Shown here: piece after piece, positions 17,484 through 26,638 of the stretch | Layout: every line of letters begins with the position of its first letter | Position numbering within the stretch: the first letter of the stretch is position 1 | Assembly: GCF_013408655.1 (NCBI RefSeq) | Contig: NZ_JACCBP010000001.1 | Location: forward strand, 4,030,001 to 4,094,000 | Source: Pigmentiphaga litoralis | Lineage (GTDB): Bacteria; Pseudomonadota; Gammaproteobacteria; Burkholderiales; Burkholderiaceae_B | Direction of reading: 5' to 3' | DNA: 64,000 nt | Notes under the pieces: model-generated | What the model was told of the DNA's origin: nothing | The model's input: the letters and a program-made list of their open reading frames with translations, nothing else | The model's database searches: none | Translations under genes and position numbers: made by a program

Positions 17484-18314
17484 ATGCGCAGCAGGACCTT
17501 GCTCATTACCGGCGTCAGCAGCGGCTTTGGCCGCGCGCTGGCGCAAGAAGCTTTGGCCGCAGGCCATACCGTTGTGGGCACCGTACGTAGCGTGCAGGCG
17601 AAACAGGACTTCGAGTCCCTGTCGACCCATGCAGCGTTCGGGCGCGTGCTGGACGTGACCGACGTTGACGCCATTGACGGGGTCGTTGCAGAGATCGAGG
17701 CGACCGTGGGTCCGATCGATGTCCTGGTCAACAACGCGGGCTACGGTCACGAAGGCACGATGGAAGAATCGCCGATGTCGGACCTGCGGCGGCAGTTCGA
17801 CGTCAACGTGTTCGGCGCGGTCGCCATGATGAAAGCGGTGCTGCCACATATGCGCGCACGCCGCCGCGGCCACATCGTCAACATCACGTCCATGGGCGGC
17901 TACATCACGATGCCGGGCATCACGTACTACTGCGGCAGCAAGTTCGCATTGGAAGGGATCTCGGAAGCGCTGGGGAAGGAGGTCGCCGCGCTCGGCATCG
18001 CCGTCACCGCCGTGGCGCCCGGCTCGTTTCGCACGGACTGGGCGGGCAGGTCCATGGCGCGCACGCCAAGGTCGATCCCTGATTACGACGCCATCTTCGA
18101 TCCGATCCGCAAGGCGCGGGAGCAGGTCAGTGGCAAGCAGCTGGGCGATCCGGCCAAGGCCGCGCGAGCAATGCTCGCCGTCATCGCGCTCGACCACCCT
18201 CCCGCGCACCTCCTGCTCGGCAGCGATGCCTTGAAGCTGGTGCGGGAAAAGATGGCGGCGCTGGAACGCGACATCGCGGAATGGGAAGCGGTGACGGTCT
18301 CGACAGACGGGTGA
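17484..18314 (+). CDS. Short-chain dehydrogenase/reductase (classical SDR)
   Basis: A 276-residue oxidoreductase. It has TGVSSGFGRALAQE (cofactor loop), NNAG in LVNNAGYGHEG, the catalytic NITSMGG serine, and YYCGSK (YxxxK). ATG 17484 has AGGAGA at 17471-17476 with good spacing; the longer frame from 17433 has none. The TGVSSGFG type commonly reduces ketones or aldehydes with NADPH. It is divergent from the AraC gene, its probable regulator, and followed by a strong hairpin. Confidence 0.93.
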   Translation: MRSRTLLITGVSSGFGRALAQEALAAGHTVVGTVRSVQAKQDFESLSTHAAFGRVLDVTDVDAIDGVVAEIEATVGPIDVLVNNAGYGHEGTMEESPMSDLRRQFDVNVFGAVAMMKAVLPHMRARRRGHIVNITSMGGYITMPGITYYCGSKFALEGISEALGKEVAALGIAVTAVAPGSFRTDWAGRSMARTPRSIPDYDAIFDPIRKAREQVSGKQLGDPAKAARAMLAVIALDHPPAHLLLGSDALKLVREKMAALERDIAEWEAVTVSTDG

Positions 18315-18369
18315 CGGTTTCGGCAACCGGGCGGCCCGGCAGGTACTCCGGCTCAAAAAAACCCGACTT

Positions 18370-18430
18370 TTTGCCACATCTGCGCATGGGGTATTGCGGT
18401 GGCAAATGTGGCAAATTTCGGGAATTTTTT
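18370..18430. terminator. Probable bidirectional terminator between convergent genes
   Basis: TTTGCCACAT (18370-18379) and ATGTGGCAAA (18406-18415) form a perfect 10-bp inverted repeat with a 26-nt loop. Rightward it is followed by TTTCGGGAATTTTTT; leftward the stem is preceded by a run of A/T that becomes a U-tract (AAAAA at 18356-18360). It lies between the rightward SDR and leftward RidA genes and could serve both. Confidence 0.55.
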
Positions 18431-18498
18431 AATTTCAGAAGCCTGCCCGGGTGCCCGCGTGGAACGACGGGCCGCCCGGATCCGCAGCAGATTTCGGG

Positions 18499-18918
18499 CT
18501 AGGCGCCCTGCGTCAGGACCAACTGGAACTCGATTTCAACTTCAGCGCCCAACGGCAGGCCGGCCACGATGACCGACGTGCGGGCCGGGGGCACCTCGTC
18601 CTTGAAAAGCTCTTCCCACGCCTGGTTCATGCTGGCGGCGCCATCGGGTGACGTGCAGAACAACCGGGCGACGACCAGTTGCGACAGCGACCAGCCCTGC
18701 TCTTGCAACAGGGCCGTGAAGTTGGCCAGGATCTGCACGGTCTGCCCGTAGGCGCCCCCCGTTGCCAACGCGCCGGTCGCCGGGTCGAGCCCGACGAGTC
18801 CGGACACGAACGCAAAGGGATGGGCCACGACTACCGGGCTGTACCGGAATCGGGGCGCAGGCAGCGCCTTGGTGGGGACGACGACGCGCGGGCTTGCGGG
18901 GGAAGACGCCATCATCAT
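18499..18918 (-). CDS. RidA/YjgF-family protein
   Basis: A 139-residue RidA-fold protein. The family core is seen in FVSGLVGLDPATGALATGG, ILANFTALLQEQGWS, LVVARLFCTSPDGA and EIEFQLVLTQ. Canonical RidA carries an Arg in IPxAR(S/T); here the C-terminal part reads PPARTSVIVAGLPLGAEVEIE, so that Arg is kept and imine deaminase activity is plausible. Its ATG (18918-18916) overlaps the TGA of the upstream exported hydrolase. As the last gene of the aminophenol-dioxygenase-like operon it may deal with enamine/imine ring-cleavage products. Confidence 0.9.
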   Translation of the reverse strand: MMMASSPASPRVVVPTKALPAPRFRYSPVVVAHPFAFVSGLVGLDPATGALATGGAYGQTVQILANFTALLQEQGWSLSQLVVARLFCTSPDGAASMNQAWEELFKDEVPPARTSVIVAGLPLGAEVEIEFQLVLTQGA

Positions 18919-19862
18919 TTCACGAACGCTTTCGACGCTTTCACGATCGCGCCAGCAATGGCCGGGCTTTGCGTGTCTGCCGTCACGAAGTGACTGGAAG
19001 GGCAGGCAATGTCGTACGTCATGGTGTCGCCACCCTGCTTGCCCTTGTCCATGTACGACATGATGGATGCCAGCCGATCGCTTTCCTGCGTCAGGAAATA
19101 CTGCGGCACGCCCAGCGGCAACAGGTCCACCGGCGACGCCACCGCATAGTTCTTTTCCCACTGCGGATCAGCGCCCGAATTCAGCAGCTCGGGAATGACC
19201 GTCTTGCCGCGCGGCAACGCGGCAAACGCACGCAGGTCAGGCGTGCCATCGAGCGACACCACACCGACCAGCTTGAGCGGCGTCGGCGCATAGCCCGGCG
19301 CCGAGGCGTTCAGCTTGTGACGGCCCGCCAGCCACAGCGCGTAATGTCCGCCCGACGAATGACCGATGGAAATGACGCGCTTCAGGTCGATCGGATAACG
19401 CTCCGCCAGCACGCGAACATAGTCGGCGGCAGCCGCCACCGACTTGAACGATCCGGGCCATTCGCCGCCGCTGCCCAGCCGGCTGTATTCGATGTTCCAG
19501 GTCGCGATGCCGGCGTCGGTCAGCAGCTTGGCCACCGGCGCGGTGTAGTCCGAGTTCACGGACGCTTTCCACGAGCCGCCGTGCACCACGATGGCAAGCG
19601 GGAAGGGGCCGGTGCCCTTGGGCAAACGCAAGTCGCCATACTGATCGAGGCCTTCGCCGTAGTAGACCCGCGTCGCGTCCTGCATGGACTGCGCGCCGCG
19701 AATCTGCAACTGACGGAACAACGCGACTTCATCCGGACGCATGCCGGCCGGCGAAGCGTTCGGGCACTGGCCGACCTTGTCGACCAGGGTCACATCGGCG
19801 GCGTGGGAGGCGGCGCTGGCGCAGGCCAGCAGCAATGCGGACAGCAGGGTTCGTTGGAACAT
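18915..19862 (-). CDS. Exported alpha/beta hydrolase (esterase/lipase-like)
   Basis: A 315-residue protein with a Sec signal peptide ending SHAAD. AIVVHGGSWKA is an HGGxW oxyanion-hole motif and ISIGHSSGGHYALW the nucleophile elbow; SSHF near the C terminus supplies the histidine. The fold is that of hormone-sensitive-lipase-like or arylformamidase-like esterases. It is translationally coupled to the RidA gene downstream and lies six bases after the 2-aminomuconate-deaminase-like gene. It may release an aromatic amine or acid from an ester or amide in the periplasm; this is inferred only from the neighbours. Confidence 0.88.
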   Translation of the reverse strand: MFQRTLLSALLLACASAASHAADVTLVDKVGQCPNASPAGMRPDEVALFRQLQIRGAQSMQDATRVYYGEGLDQYGDLRLPKGTGPFPLAIVVHGGSWKASVNSDYTAPVAKLLTDAGIATWNIEYSRLGSGGEWPGSFKSVAAAADYVRVLAERYPIDLKRVISIGHSSGGHYALWLAGRHKLNASAPGYAPTPLKLVGVVSLDGTPDLRAFAALPRGKTVIPELLNSGADPQWEKNYAVASPVDLLPLGVPQYFLTQESDRLASIMSYMDKGKQGGDTMTYDIACPSSHFVTADTQSPAIAGAIVKASKAFVK

Positions 19863-19868
19863 GACTTC

Positions 19869-20303
19869 CTAGTGGTGAGTTGTTGTTGGCTTGTATGCGA
19901 TGGCCTTGATCTCGATCGCCAGATGCGGATGCGGCAGCTGATGCACGGCCACGGTGGTGCGCGTCGGACCGTCGAAATCGAAGTACTCGCCATAGACTTC
20001 ATTGAAGCCGCCGAAGTCATTCATGCTGACCAGATAGGCGCAGATCTCGACGACATCCCCCAGCCCGGCGTCCATGCTGGCCAGCACATCACGAATGTTC
20101 TCGATGACGGCACGAGTCTGCGCGCGGATATCCAGCGTTTGTGTGCCAAACGCATCGGCATGGGCGCCAACGAAGCTGCCATCGGGACGTCGTGAACTCG
20201 TGCCCGACACGAACAGGAAATCGCCCGCGCGTTTGATGTGGGGGAATCGGCCGCGGGGGACGGCCTTGCCTTCGACGACCTGCGCCTTCGTGTCAACTGT
20301 CAT
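19869..20303 (-). CDS. 2-aminomuconate deaminase-like RidA-family protein
   Basis: A 144-residue RidA-fold protein whose block [19 protein letters not shown], followed by [19 protein letters not shown] and [19 protein letters not shown], is characteristic of 2-aminomuconate deaminases (AmnD/NbaF/CnbZ-type). These convert 2-aminomuconate to 4-oxalocrotonate with loss of ammonia. The dioxygenase genes immediately upstream strongly support this assignment. The semialdehyde dehydrogenase that would link the two steps is not in the window. Confidence 0.85.
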   Translation of the reverse strand: MTVDTKAQVVEGKAVPRGRFPHIKRAGDFLFVSGTSSRRPDGSFVGAHADAFGTQTLDIRAQTRAVIENIRDVLASMDAGLGDVVEICAYLVSMNDFGGFNEVYGEYFDFDGPTRTTVAVHQLPHPHLAIEIKAIAYKPTTTHH

Positions 20304-20346
20304 GATCTACCTTGTGAATCGATGGATATGCCTGGGCCTGCGGCCG

Positions 20347-21162
20347 TCAGGGCTTGAATTCGACGACCGCGCCACCGCTGCCGTACATGGGCCCGTAGCC
20401 ATGCACCTTGGCCGCGCTGTAGCGGGACCCAAGCGCACCCAGCACCCAGTGCAGATGTTTCATGCCCATGTCCGGACGGGCGTGCTGTCCATAGTCGGGC
20501 AACATCGCGAGCACGTCGTCGGTCTTGGCGGACTCGATGGCACCGAGCAGACGCTTGTTCCACTCGTCGTGCTCCGGGTCCTGGATCCGGTCTTCCATCA
20601 CGTCGATCTCTTCGCGGAACATGACGTTCGACAGACCGCCCACGCCGACCACGGCAAGCCGCTTGCCCTGCTCGGTCGCGCACTCGACCGCCGCCGCGGC
20701 AAGCCGCGCCGTGGTGTCGCCGTCGTGATAGAGATTGTTCGCTGCGGCCACCAACGGCAATGCCGATGTGCCGAAGTTCATCAGCGTGGCTGCGGAGATC
20801 GTGCCGGTATCGATAGGGAATCCGTCGTAGTCGACCCCGCGTGAACGGATGCCGTGACGGGTCGCTCCGGCCACGCAGGCCTCGGCCAGGTTCGTGTCGC
20901 ACACCAGGTCGTAGGACTGCTCGCCATACTCGTACCAGTTCTCGTCCACATGCAGACCTGTGCTTCGTGCACGCGTCAGCCAGAGTTCATCGAGCACGGC
21001 GAACCACTGCGTGGAATACACCAGGACGGCATCGGGCCGTGACGCCGCCAGGGCTTCGCCCGCGCTTGAAAAGGCGGAGGCCAGGGCGCCCCAGGCCGGG
21101 ACATCGGGGCGCAGTTGCGGCAAGGGCAGGCCCGGCACCAGAAAAGCGGAAACAACGGTCAT
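20347..21162 (-). CDS. 2-aminophenol 1,6-dioxygenase-like alpha subunit (non-catalytic LigB-fold)
   Basis: A 271-residue class III extradiol dioxygenase-fold protein. Blocks such as LVYSTQWFAVLDELWLTR, HVDENWYEYGEQSYD, GVDYDGFPIDTGTIS and KHLHWVLGALG match the alpha subunit of 2-aminophenol 1,6-dioxygenases. At the positions where the beta subunit has its iron-binding histidines this chain has PGLPLPQ and STQWF, so no metal site is expected. That agrees with the structural role of alpha in the alpha2beta2 enzyme. It starts 15 bp after the beta gene, behind AAGGA. Confidence 0.9.
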   Translation of the reverse strand: MTVVSAFLVPGLPLPQLRPDVPAWGALASAFSSAGEALAASRPDAVLVYSTQWFAVLDELWLTRARSTGLHVDENWYEYGEQSYDLVCDTNLAEACVAGATRHGIRSRGVDYDGFPIDTGTISAATLMNFGTSALPLVAAANNLYHDGDTTARLAAAAVECATEQGKRLAVVGVGGLSNVMFREEIDVMEDRIQDPEHDEWNKRLLGAIESAKTDDVLAMLPDYGQHARPDMGMKHLHWVLGALGSRYSAAKVHGYGPMYGSGGAVVEFKP

Positions 21163-21177
21163 ATCTGGATCCTTGGC

Positions 21178-22137
<960 letters not shown>

Positions 22138-22250
22138 TCATCGTGAAGCATCAATTGGATAGCTGTCTTCCCCGCTTTACCCGCGCGGCTGTGGAAGGCA
22201 CCTGGACAACACCCGCGATGGGCATCGGCGATCTCGCTACGATCGCTTTC

Positions 22251-22267
22251 GTACGTATACGTCTCAA
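22251..22267 (-). promoter_or_regulatory. Promoter/operator of the leftward aminophenol-type operon
   Basis: Read on the minus strand this is TTGAGACGTATACGTAC: a -35-like TTGAGA running into the perfect palindrome ACGTATACGT (22253-22262). The sequence 17 bases further downstream is only a weak -10. It matches the element at 22513-22529 in 16 of 17 positions. A regulator bound here would cover the -35/spacer and so repress. The GTATAC core resembles sites of FCD-type GntR regulators (inference). Confidence 0.6.
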
Positions 22268-22512
22268 TAATCCTAGTCTATGCAGTCATGCGGGACCAGG
22301 TCAAACAATTCCGCATGCCCGGCGCTACTGGTTTTCCCTAGCCATTGCTCGAAATGTCCGGACAGGTATGCTGCCTCCCCGCATGCTTGAGAGCCATACG
22401 GGGGTTCACTTCATGGATGAGCATGCCTGCAGGCGGCCGATATGCCGGCCGTGCTACGGTGGCAAGCATCAGCTGAACATACCCGAGCCTAACCGTCGAC
22501 CGAAAAATAACG

Positions 22513-22541
22513 TTGACACGTATACGTACTTTCTTTAGCTT
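22513..22541 (+). promoter_or_regulatory. Promoter/operator of the rightward hydrolase-Bug operon
   Basis: A consensus -35 TTGACA (22513-22518) is followed after 17 bases by TAGCTT (22536-22541), a weak -10. The palindrome ACGTATACGT (22518-22527) overlaps the -35 and spacer. TTGACACGTATACGTAC is nearly identical to the minus-strand element at 22267-22251. The transcript would begin about 10-20 bases before the hydrolase gene. Confidence 0.65.
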
Positions 22542-22565
22542 TGGCGGCTTCTACCGGAGATGCCC

Positions 22566-23435
22566 ATGCGGTTTGCCCACCTGCCTCCACAGCCCCCGAT
22601 CTTTCCGATCGAGGCGGAAGACTATGCCCGGTCCACACTGAGCCGATCCGACGCCGCCGCGCAGCAGTGCAAGCGTGTCGTCGACGTGGCCTATGGAACC
22701 GATCCGAAGCAGACCGTCGACCTCTATCTGCCGCAGACATGCCCGCCTGAAGGCGCGCCCGTGCTGGTGTTTGCGCATGGGGGCGCCTGGACGAACGGCT
22801 ACAAGGAATGGATGGGCCTGCTAGCGCCCGCCATCACGTCCGCCGGCGCCATTCTGGTCTCCGTGTCCTATCGCCTGGCCCCCCAGCACAAATGGGACGA
22901 GATGGCAGATGACTGCCGGCAGGCCCTGGCCTGGGTGCATCGGAATATTCGCGAGCACGGTGGCGATCCGCAGCGCATCGTTCTTGGCGGACATTCGGCA
23001 GGCGGCCACCTGACCATGCTGACGGCGTGGCAAACGGAAAAGCTGGAAGCCGCAGGCGTTCCATCGTCCTGCCTGCGTGCGTGCGTGCCGTTGTGCGCGC
23101 CGCTGGACGTGCGGTATCCCGACCGGCAACCCGGAAGCGGCGAAGAACGCACGCACCAGATGGTGCTGCGCGATGCGTCGGAAGCGCCTGATGCCAGTCC
23201 GATCAGCCACCTGCATCGCGGCATGCCATTCACCTTGCTGGCCTATGCCACGAACGACTTCCCGCGCATCATCGCCGGCAATCGCGCCACCGCCGACGCC
23301 ATGCGTCGCGACGCCATTGCGCATGACGTCCTGATCGTCGACGGCGACCACTTCAGCGCTGCGCTTGATATCGAATCCGCCACGTCTCCCTGGACGCGGC
23401 GTGTCATCGATCTGCTGTTTGCTTCTTCCAACTGA
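22566..23435 (+). CDS. Alpha/beta hydrolase, arylformamidase-like
   Basis: A 289-residue cytoplasmic hydrolase without a signal peptide. VFAHGGAWTNGYK is the HGGxW oxyanion motif typical of kynurenine formamidase/HSL-type enzymes, VLGGHSAGGH the nucleophile elbow, and the final DGDHFSA the catalytic His. GGAG at 22556-22559 sits six bases before ATG 22566 but touches ATG 22560, so the later start is chosen. Its divergent operon encodes an aminophenol-type ring-cleavage enzyme, so it may unmask an N-acylated or N-formylated aminophenol; this is inference. A Bug gene follows after 47 bp. Confidence 0.88.
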   Translation: MRFAHLPPQPPIFPIEAEDYARSTLSRSDAAAQQCKRVVDVAYGTDPKQTVDLYLPQTCPPEGAPVLVFAHGGAWTNGYKEWMGLLAPAITSAGAILVSVSYRLAPQHKWDEMADDCRQALAWVHRNIREHGGDPQRIVLGGHSAGGHLTMLTAWQTEKLEAAGVPSSCLRACVPLCAPLDVRYPDRQPGSGEERTHQMVLRDASEAPDASPISHLHRGMPFTLLAYATNDFPRIIAGNRATADAMRRDAIAHDVLIVDGDHFSAALDIESATSPWTRRVIDLLFASSN

Positions 23436-23482
23436 CACCGGGTTAGCCGGACAACGGCGCACACATCGCCTGAGGACTCGCC

Positions 23483-24454
23483 ATGAAATTGACACTGCTG
23501 CTGGGTATTGCACTGCTGGGAACTGCCTCCGTCGCCACAGCACAGGAATGGCCGAACCGGCCGGTCCGCCTGATCGTGCCGTATGGCGCCGGCTCCGGTC
23601 CGGATGCCGCCGTGCGTCCTCTGGCCGAAGGCCTCTCCAAGATCCTTGGCCAGACCGTGGTCGTTGAAAACTACGCCAGCGCGGGCGGCGTGGTCGGCAC
23701 GCAGAACATTGCACGCGCCAAGCCCGATGGCTACACCCTGGGCTTCGGCAACAACATCACGCTGGCCGTGAACAAGAGCTTCTTCGACAACCTGTCCTAC
23801 GACCCCGTCAAAAGCTTCGAACCGATCAGCCTGTTGTTTGAAAACGCGTACATGCTCGTGGCACGGCCGGACTTCCAGGCGAACTCGCTGAAGGACCTCG
23901 TCACGTATGCCAAAGCGAATCCCGGCAAGGTCAACTTTGCGTCGGGCACGGGTGTCGGATCGGGCAGCCACCTGACCGGTGAAATGCTCAAGTCGACCGC
24001 CAAGCTGGACATCACCCATGTGCCCTACAAGACCGGCGCGCAGGCCTTGTCGGATCTGGTCAGCGGGCGTGTCGACATCATGTTCGACAACGTGAATGGC
24101 GTGCAGCAGTTCATCGCCAACAAGACGCTGAAGCCTCTCGCGGTCACCAGCGCGCAGCGCCTGCCGCAATACCCCGACGTGCCTACCATGGCCGAGTCCG
24201 GCTTTCCCGGATTCGAAGCCGTGGCCTGGGGCGGCATCATCGCCCCGGCAGGCACGCCCAAGCCCATCATCGCCAAGATGAACGCCGCCATTGCGCAGGC
24301 CCTGAAGAGCCCCGAGGTGGTGAAAGTGAACGAGACGATGTCGCTGCGCGTGATCCCGTCGACCCCGGAACAGTTCACGACCTACATCGCGTCGGAAACC
24401 GACAAGTGGGCCAAGCTGGTCAAGGCGTCGGGGGCCAAGGCATCGGCGCCCTGA
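23483..24454 (+). CDS. Bug/TctC-family tripartite tricarboxylate receptor
   Basis: A 323-residue periplasmic receptor with a Sec signal ending SVATAQ and the motif EWPNRPVRLIVPYGAGSGPD. One Bug loop reads HVPYKTGAQAL. It shares the rightward transcript with the arylformamidase-like gene and is followed by a 13-bp inverted repeat. By position its ligand should be a substrate or product of the aminophenol-type pathway encoded divergently. Confidence 0.93.
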   Translation: MKLTLLLGIALLGTASVATAQEWPNRPVRLIVPYGAGSGPDAAVRPLAEGLSKILGQTVVVENYASAGGVVGTQNIARAKPDGYTLGFGNNITLAVNKSFFDNLSYDPVKSFEPISLLFENAYMLVARPDFQANSLKDLVTYAKANPGKVNFASGTGVGSGSHLTGEMLKSTAKLDITHVPYKTGAQALSDLVSGRVDIMFDNVNGVQQFIANKTLKPLAVTSAQRLPQYPDVPTMAESGFPGFEAVAWGGIIAPAGTPKPIIAKMNAAIAQALKSPEVVKVNETMSLRVIPSTPEQFTTYIASETDKWAKLVKASGAKASAP

Positions 24455-24464
24455 CGCCATGACC

Positions 24465-24518
24465 GCGCGGCAGGAACACGGACAACACTTCGTGACAGAT
24501 GCCTGGTTCCTGCTGCGC
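24465..24518 (+). terminator. Long inverted repeat after Bug gene
   Basis: GCGCGGCAGGAAC (24465-24477) pairs with GTTCCTGCTGCGC (24506-24518): 13 bp with one G-U pair and a 28-nt loop, starting 10 bases after the Bug stop. The downstream bases TAAAATAC are not a U-tract, so termination may need a factor. Confidence 0.45.
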
Positions 24519-24553
24519 TAAAATACTTAACAAGGACGTGCTGCGTGTGCTTT

Positions 24554-24618
24554 GAATTCGGGTGAAAAACCCGGGTTCATAAAAACGGAGAACCTGTTGA
24601 ACTTCATATAGGAACTCC
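24554..24618 (+). promoter_or_regulatory. Structured nhaA leader, candidate nhaA-I-type (Li+/Na+) riboswitch
   Basis: GAATTCGGGT (24554-24563) pairs with ACCCGGGTTC (24569-24578) around a GAAAA loop, 10 bp with two G-U pairs. GGTTC of that stem can instead pair with GAACC at 24590-24594. A second hairpin joins GGAG (24587-24590) to CTCC (24615-24618) and CCT to AGG across an AA/AA internal loop, hiding the AGGAA ribosome binding site (24610-24614). The two folds share GAACC, which is switch-like. nhaA-I RNAs are reported upstream of nhaA, including in betaproteobacteria, as Li+ sensors. I cannot confirm the consensus without a covariance model. Confidence 0.5.
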
Positions 24619-24623
24619 TCAGC

Positions 24624-25802
24624 ATGCCTGACCGCACGCCCTATTCCCTCGCGCGTCCTACCCGTTATCTCCAGTCCCTGCTGGCCCACAGCGCCGCAGG
24701 CGGCGTGATCCTCATGATCACCGCTGCACTGGCCATTCTTGTTGCCAACTCCCCGCTTGCCGACCTGTACCAGCGCACCCTTGCGTCGTATGTGGGCGGG
24801 CTGTCCGTGCTGCACTGGATCAATGATGGCCTGATGGCCGTCTTCTTCCTGCTGGTCGGCCTCGAGATCAAACGCGAAGTGCTGGAAGGCGAGCTTTCAT
24901 CCTGGCCGCGTCGCATCCTCCCGGGCAGCGCAGCGCTGGGCGGCATGATCGGCCCCGCGCTGATCTACCTGGCATTCAACCTCGGGCCCACCGGCCACCC
25001 CAGCGGATGGGCCATTCCCGCGGCCACCGACATCGCCTTTGCATTGGGGGTGCTGTCGCTGCTCGGGCCGCGCGTGCCGGTGTCCTTGCGCGTTTTCCTG
25101 ATGGCACTCGCCATCATCGACGACCTGGGCGCCGTGGTCATCATCGCGCTGTTCTACACCACGTCTTTGGATGCCGTCGCGCTGGGCGGCGCGGGCCTCG
25201 TCACTCTGGCACTGATCGCCTTGAACCGCGTCGGCGTCAACCGCCTGCTGCCGTATATCGCGCTGGGCGCGCTGCTCTGGCTGCTGGTGCTGCTGTCAGG
25301 TATCCACGCGACCCTGGCCGGCGTCATCCTGGCCTTTACCGTGCCGCTGCGCACGCGGTCCACACCCGACGCCGGATCGCCCTTGCTGACGATGGAACAC
25401 GGCATCCAGCCCTGGGTCACCTTCCTGATCGTTCCCGTATTCGGCTTCGCCAATGCCGGCGTATCGTTCGCGGGCATGAGCCTGTCGGCGCTGATGGAAC
25501 CGGTGCCGCTGGGCGTGGCGCTGGGCCTGTTCGTGGGCAAGCAATTGGGCGTCTTCCTGACCAGCGCCGCGGTCATCGCGCTCGGGCTGGCCACCCTGCC
25601 GGCGCAAGCCACCTGGAAGCAGATGTATGGCCTGGCGGCGCTGTGCGGCATCGGCTTCACCATGAGCCTGTTCATCGGCCTGCTGGCCTTTCCCGATTCG
25701 GCCCCGCTGCAGGATCAGCTCAAGCTGGGGGTGCTGGCGGGGTCGCTGATATCGACGCTGCTGGCGGTACTGCTGCTGCGGTCGCGCCAGCCGGCTGGTT
25801 GA
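24624..25802 (+). CDS. nhaA: Na+/H+ antiporter NhaA
   Basis: A 392-residue inner-membrane antiporter of typical length. Diagnostic NhaA segments are present: [37 protein letters not shown] and [18 protein letters not shown], which holds the paired aspartates that carry the ions. FVGKQLGVF and [13 protein letters not shown], containing the conserved lysine and the IGFTMSLFI helix, come near the end. It exports Na+ or Li+ for two protons, mainly at alkaline pH. Its start follows AGGAA by nine bases, inside a structured leader. Its 3' end overlaps a convergent receiver-domain gene by 83 bp. Confidence 0.97.
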   Translation: MPDRTPYSLARPTRYLQSLLAHSAAGGVILMITAALAILVANSPLADLYQRTLASYVGGLSVLHWINDGLMAVFFLLVGLEIKREVLEGELSSWPRRILPGSAALGGMIGPALIYLAFNLGPTGHPSGWAIPAATDIAFALGVLSLLGPRVPVSLRVFLMALAIIDDLGAVVIIALFYTTSLDAVALGGAGLVTLALIALNRVGVNRLLPYIALGALLWLLVLLSGIHATLAGVILAFTVPLRTRSTPDAGSPLLTMEHGIQPWVTFLIVPVFGFANAGVSFAGMSLSALMEPVPLGVALGLFVGKQLGVFLTSAAVIALGLATLPAQATWKQMYGLAALCGIGFTMSLFIGLLAFPDSAPLQDQLKLGVLAGSLISTLLAVLLLRSRQPAG

Positions 25803-26181
25803 TGAACGCAATCAATTCCTGGCTGCCGACCGGCTTGCAGAAACGCCGGTCGATGCCCGCCTGGAACGCCAGGTGTTTGTCCCCGCGGCGCCCATGCCCC
25901 GTCAACGCGGCGATGGTCATGGCGCCACCACGCGGGTCCGCCCGCAGCCGCCGCGCCAGCTCATAACCGTCCATCCCGGGCAGATCGATATCCAAAAGGA
26001 CCACGTCGGGCCGGATGTCCTGCGCCGCCAGCAGCGCCGCCTGCCCGTCGTTCGCGGTGCTGACCGCATGCCCCGCGCCTTCCAGCAACTGCGCAAGAAT
26101 CTCGACCATCATCGTGTCATCATCGACGATCAGAACGCGCTTGCCTGGCGCCGATGACGACGGTGTTTCTTGCGGGCTCAT
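25720..26181 (-). CDS. Stand-alone response regulator receiver domain
   Basis: A 153-residue CheY-like protein. The acidic pair is in [10 protein letters not shown], the phosphoacceptor Asp64 in [16 protein letters not shown], the Thr in ALTGHG and the Lys in RRFCKPVG. The receiver fold ends near residue 129. The remaining Ala/Pro-rich tail lies in the 83-bp stretch overlapping the 3' end of nhaA on the opposite strand, so it is probably overprinted sequence. No histidine kinase is nearby, so the partner must be elsewhere. Confidence 0.88.
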   Translation of the reverse strand: MSPQETPSSSAPGKRVLIVDDDTMMVEILAQLLEGAGHAVSTANDGQAALLAAQDIRPDVVLLDIDLPGMDGYELARRLRADPRGGAMTIAALTGHGRRGDKHLAFQAGIDRRFCKPVGSQELIAFINQPAGATAAAVPPAASISATPPAPPA

Positions 26182-26287
26182 TGCGGCTTCCCTGTGGATC
26201 CAGCGTGAGTAATTGGTTAGATTCTACTGGCTCACGGCCGGATCGGTGGGTGACCGCCCTAAACGGGCTGGAAGGCCACTGTTGACG

Positions 26288-26638
26288 TCATCCCCCCGCG
26301 TCAATGAACACGTGCAACGTCGCCAGCAAGCCCTCCCGGATTGTGAAGATATCTTCTCCACGAACCCGATCCGGATCCTCTGGCGGGCCGTAGCCCCACA
26401 CGACCCGACCCAGGCCGTGGTTCCACACCACCGGTTCCGGCGTGAAGACGAAGCCGGCGTTCTCACGCTGGACCCTGTCGATCAGATCGTTGACCTTGGC
26501 GAACCCGGTCACTTCGCCCTCGTAGTCGGCAACGACCACGTCGGGACGGTAGACAGCCGCAAAACGCGGCAGCCGGGACGCGGGATCGGGATCATTCCAG
26601 ATCGCGAAGTGGGCGTCGATCAAGTCTTGCGCGCTCAT
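26288..26638 (-). CDS. SnoaL/NTF2-like protein
   Basis: A 116-residue small alpha+beta barrel protein. The N-terminal helix (LIDAHFAIWND) and the strand pair VYRPDVVVADYEGEVTGF with GEDIFTIREGLLATLHVFID match NTF2-like SnoaL domains, which act as isomerases or hydrolases or serve as binding folds. Its ATG overlaps the stop of the upstream SDR (26635-26638), so the pair is co-translated. Function unknown. Confidence 0.82.
   Translation of the reverse strand: MSAQDLIDAHFAIWNDPDPASRLPRFAAVYRPDVVVADYEGEVTGFAKVNDLIDRVQRENAGFVFTPEPVVWNHGLGRVVWGYGPPEDPDRVRGEDIFTIREGLLATLHVFIDAGG

Noticed and set aside
22143..22538. A 131-codon plus-strand open frame in the divergent region
   Set aside because: It covers both promoter palindromes, has no ribosome binding site and no recognisable protein.
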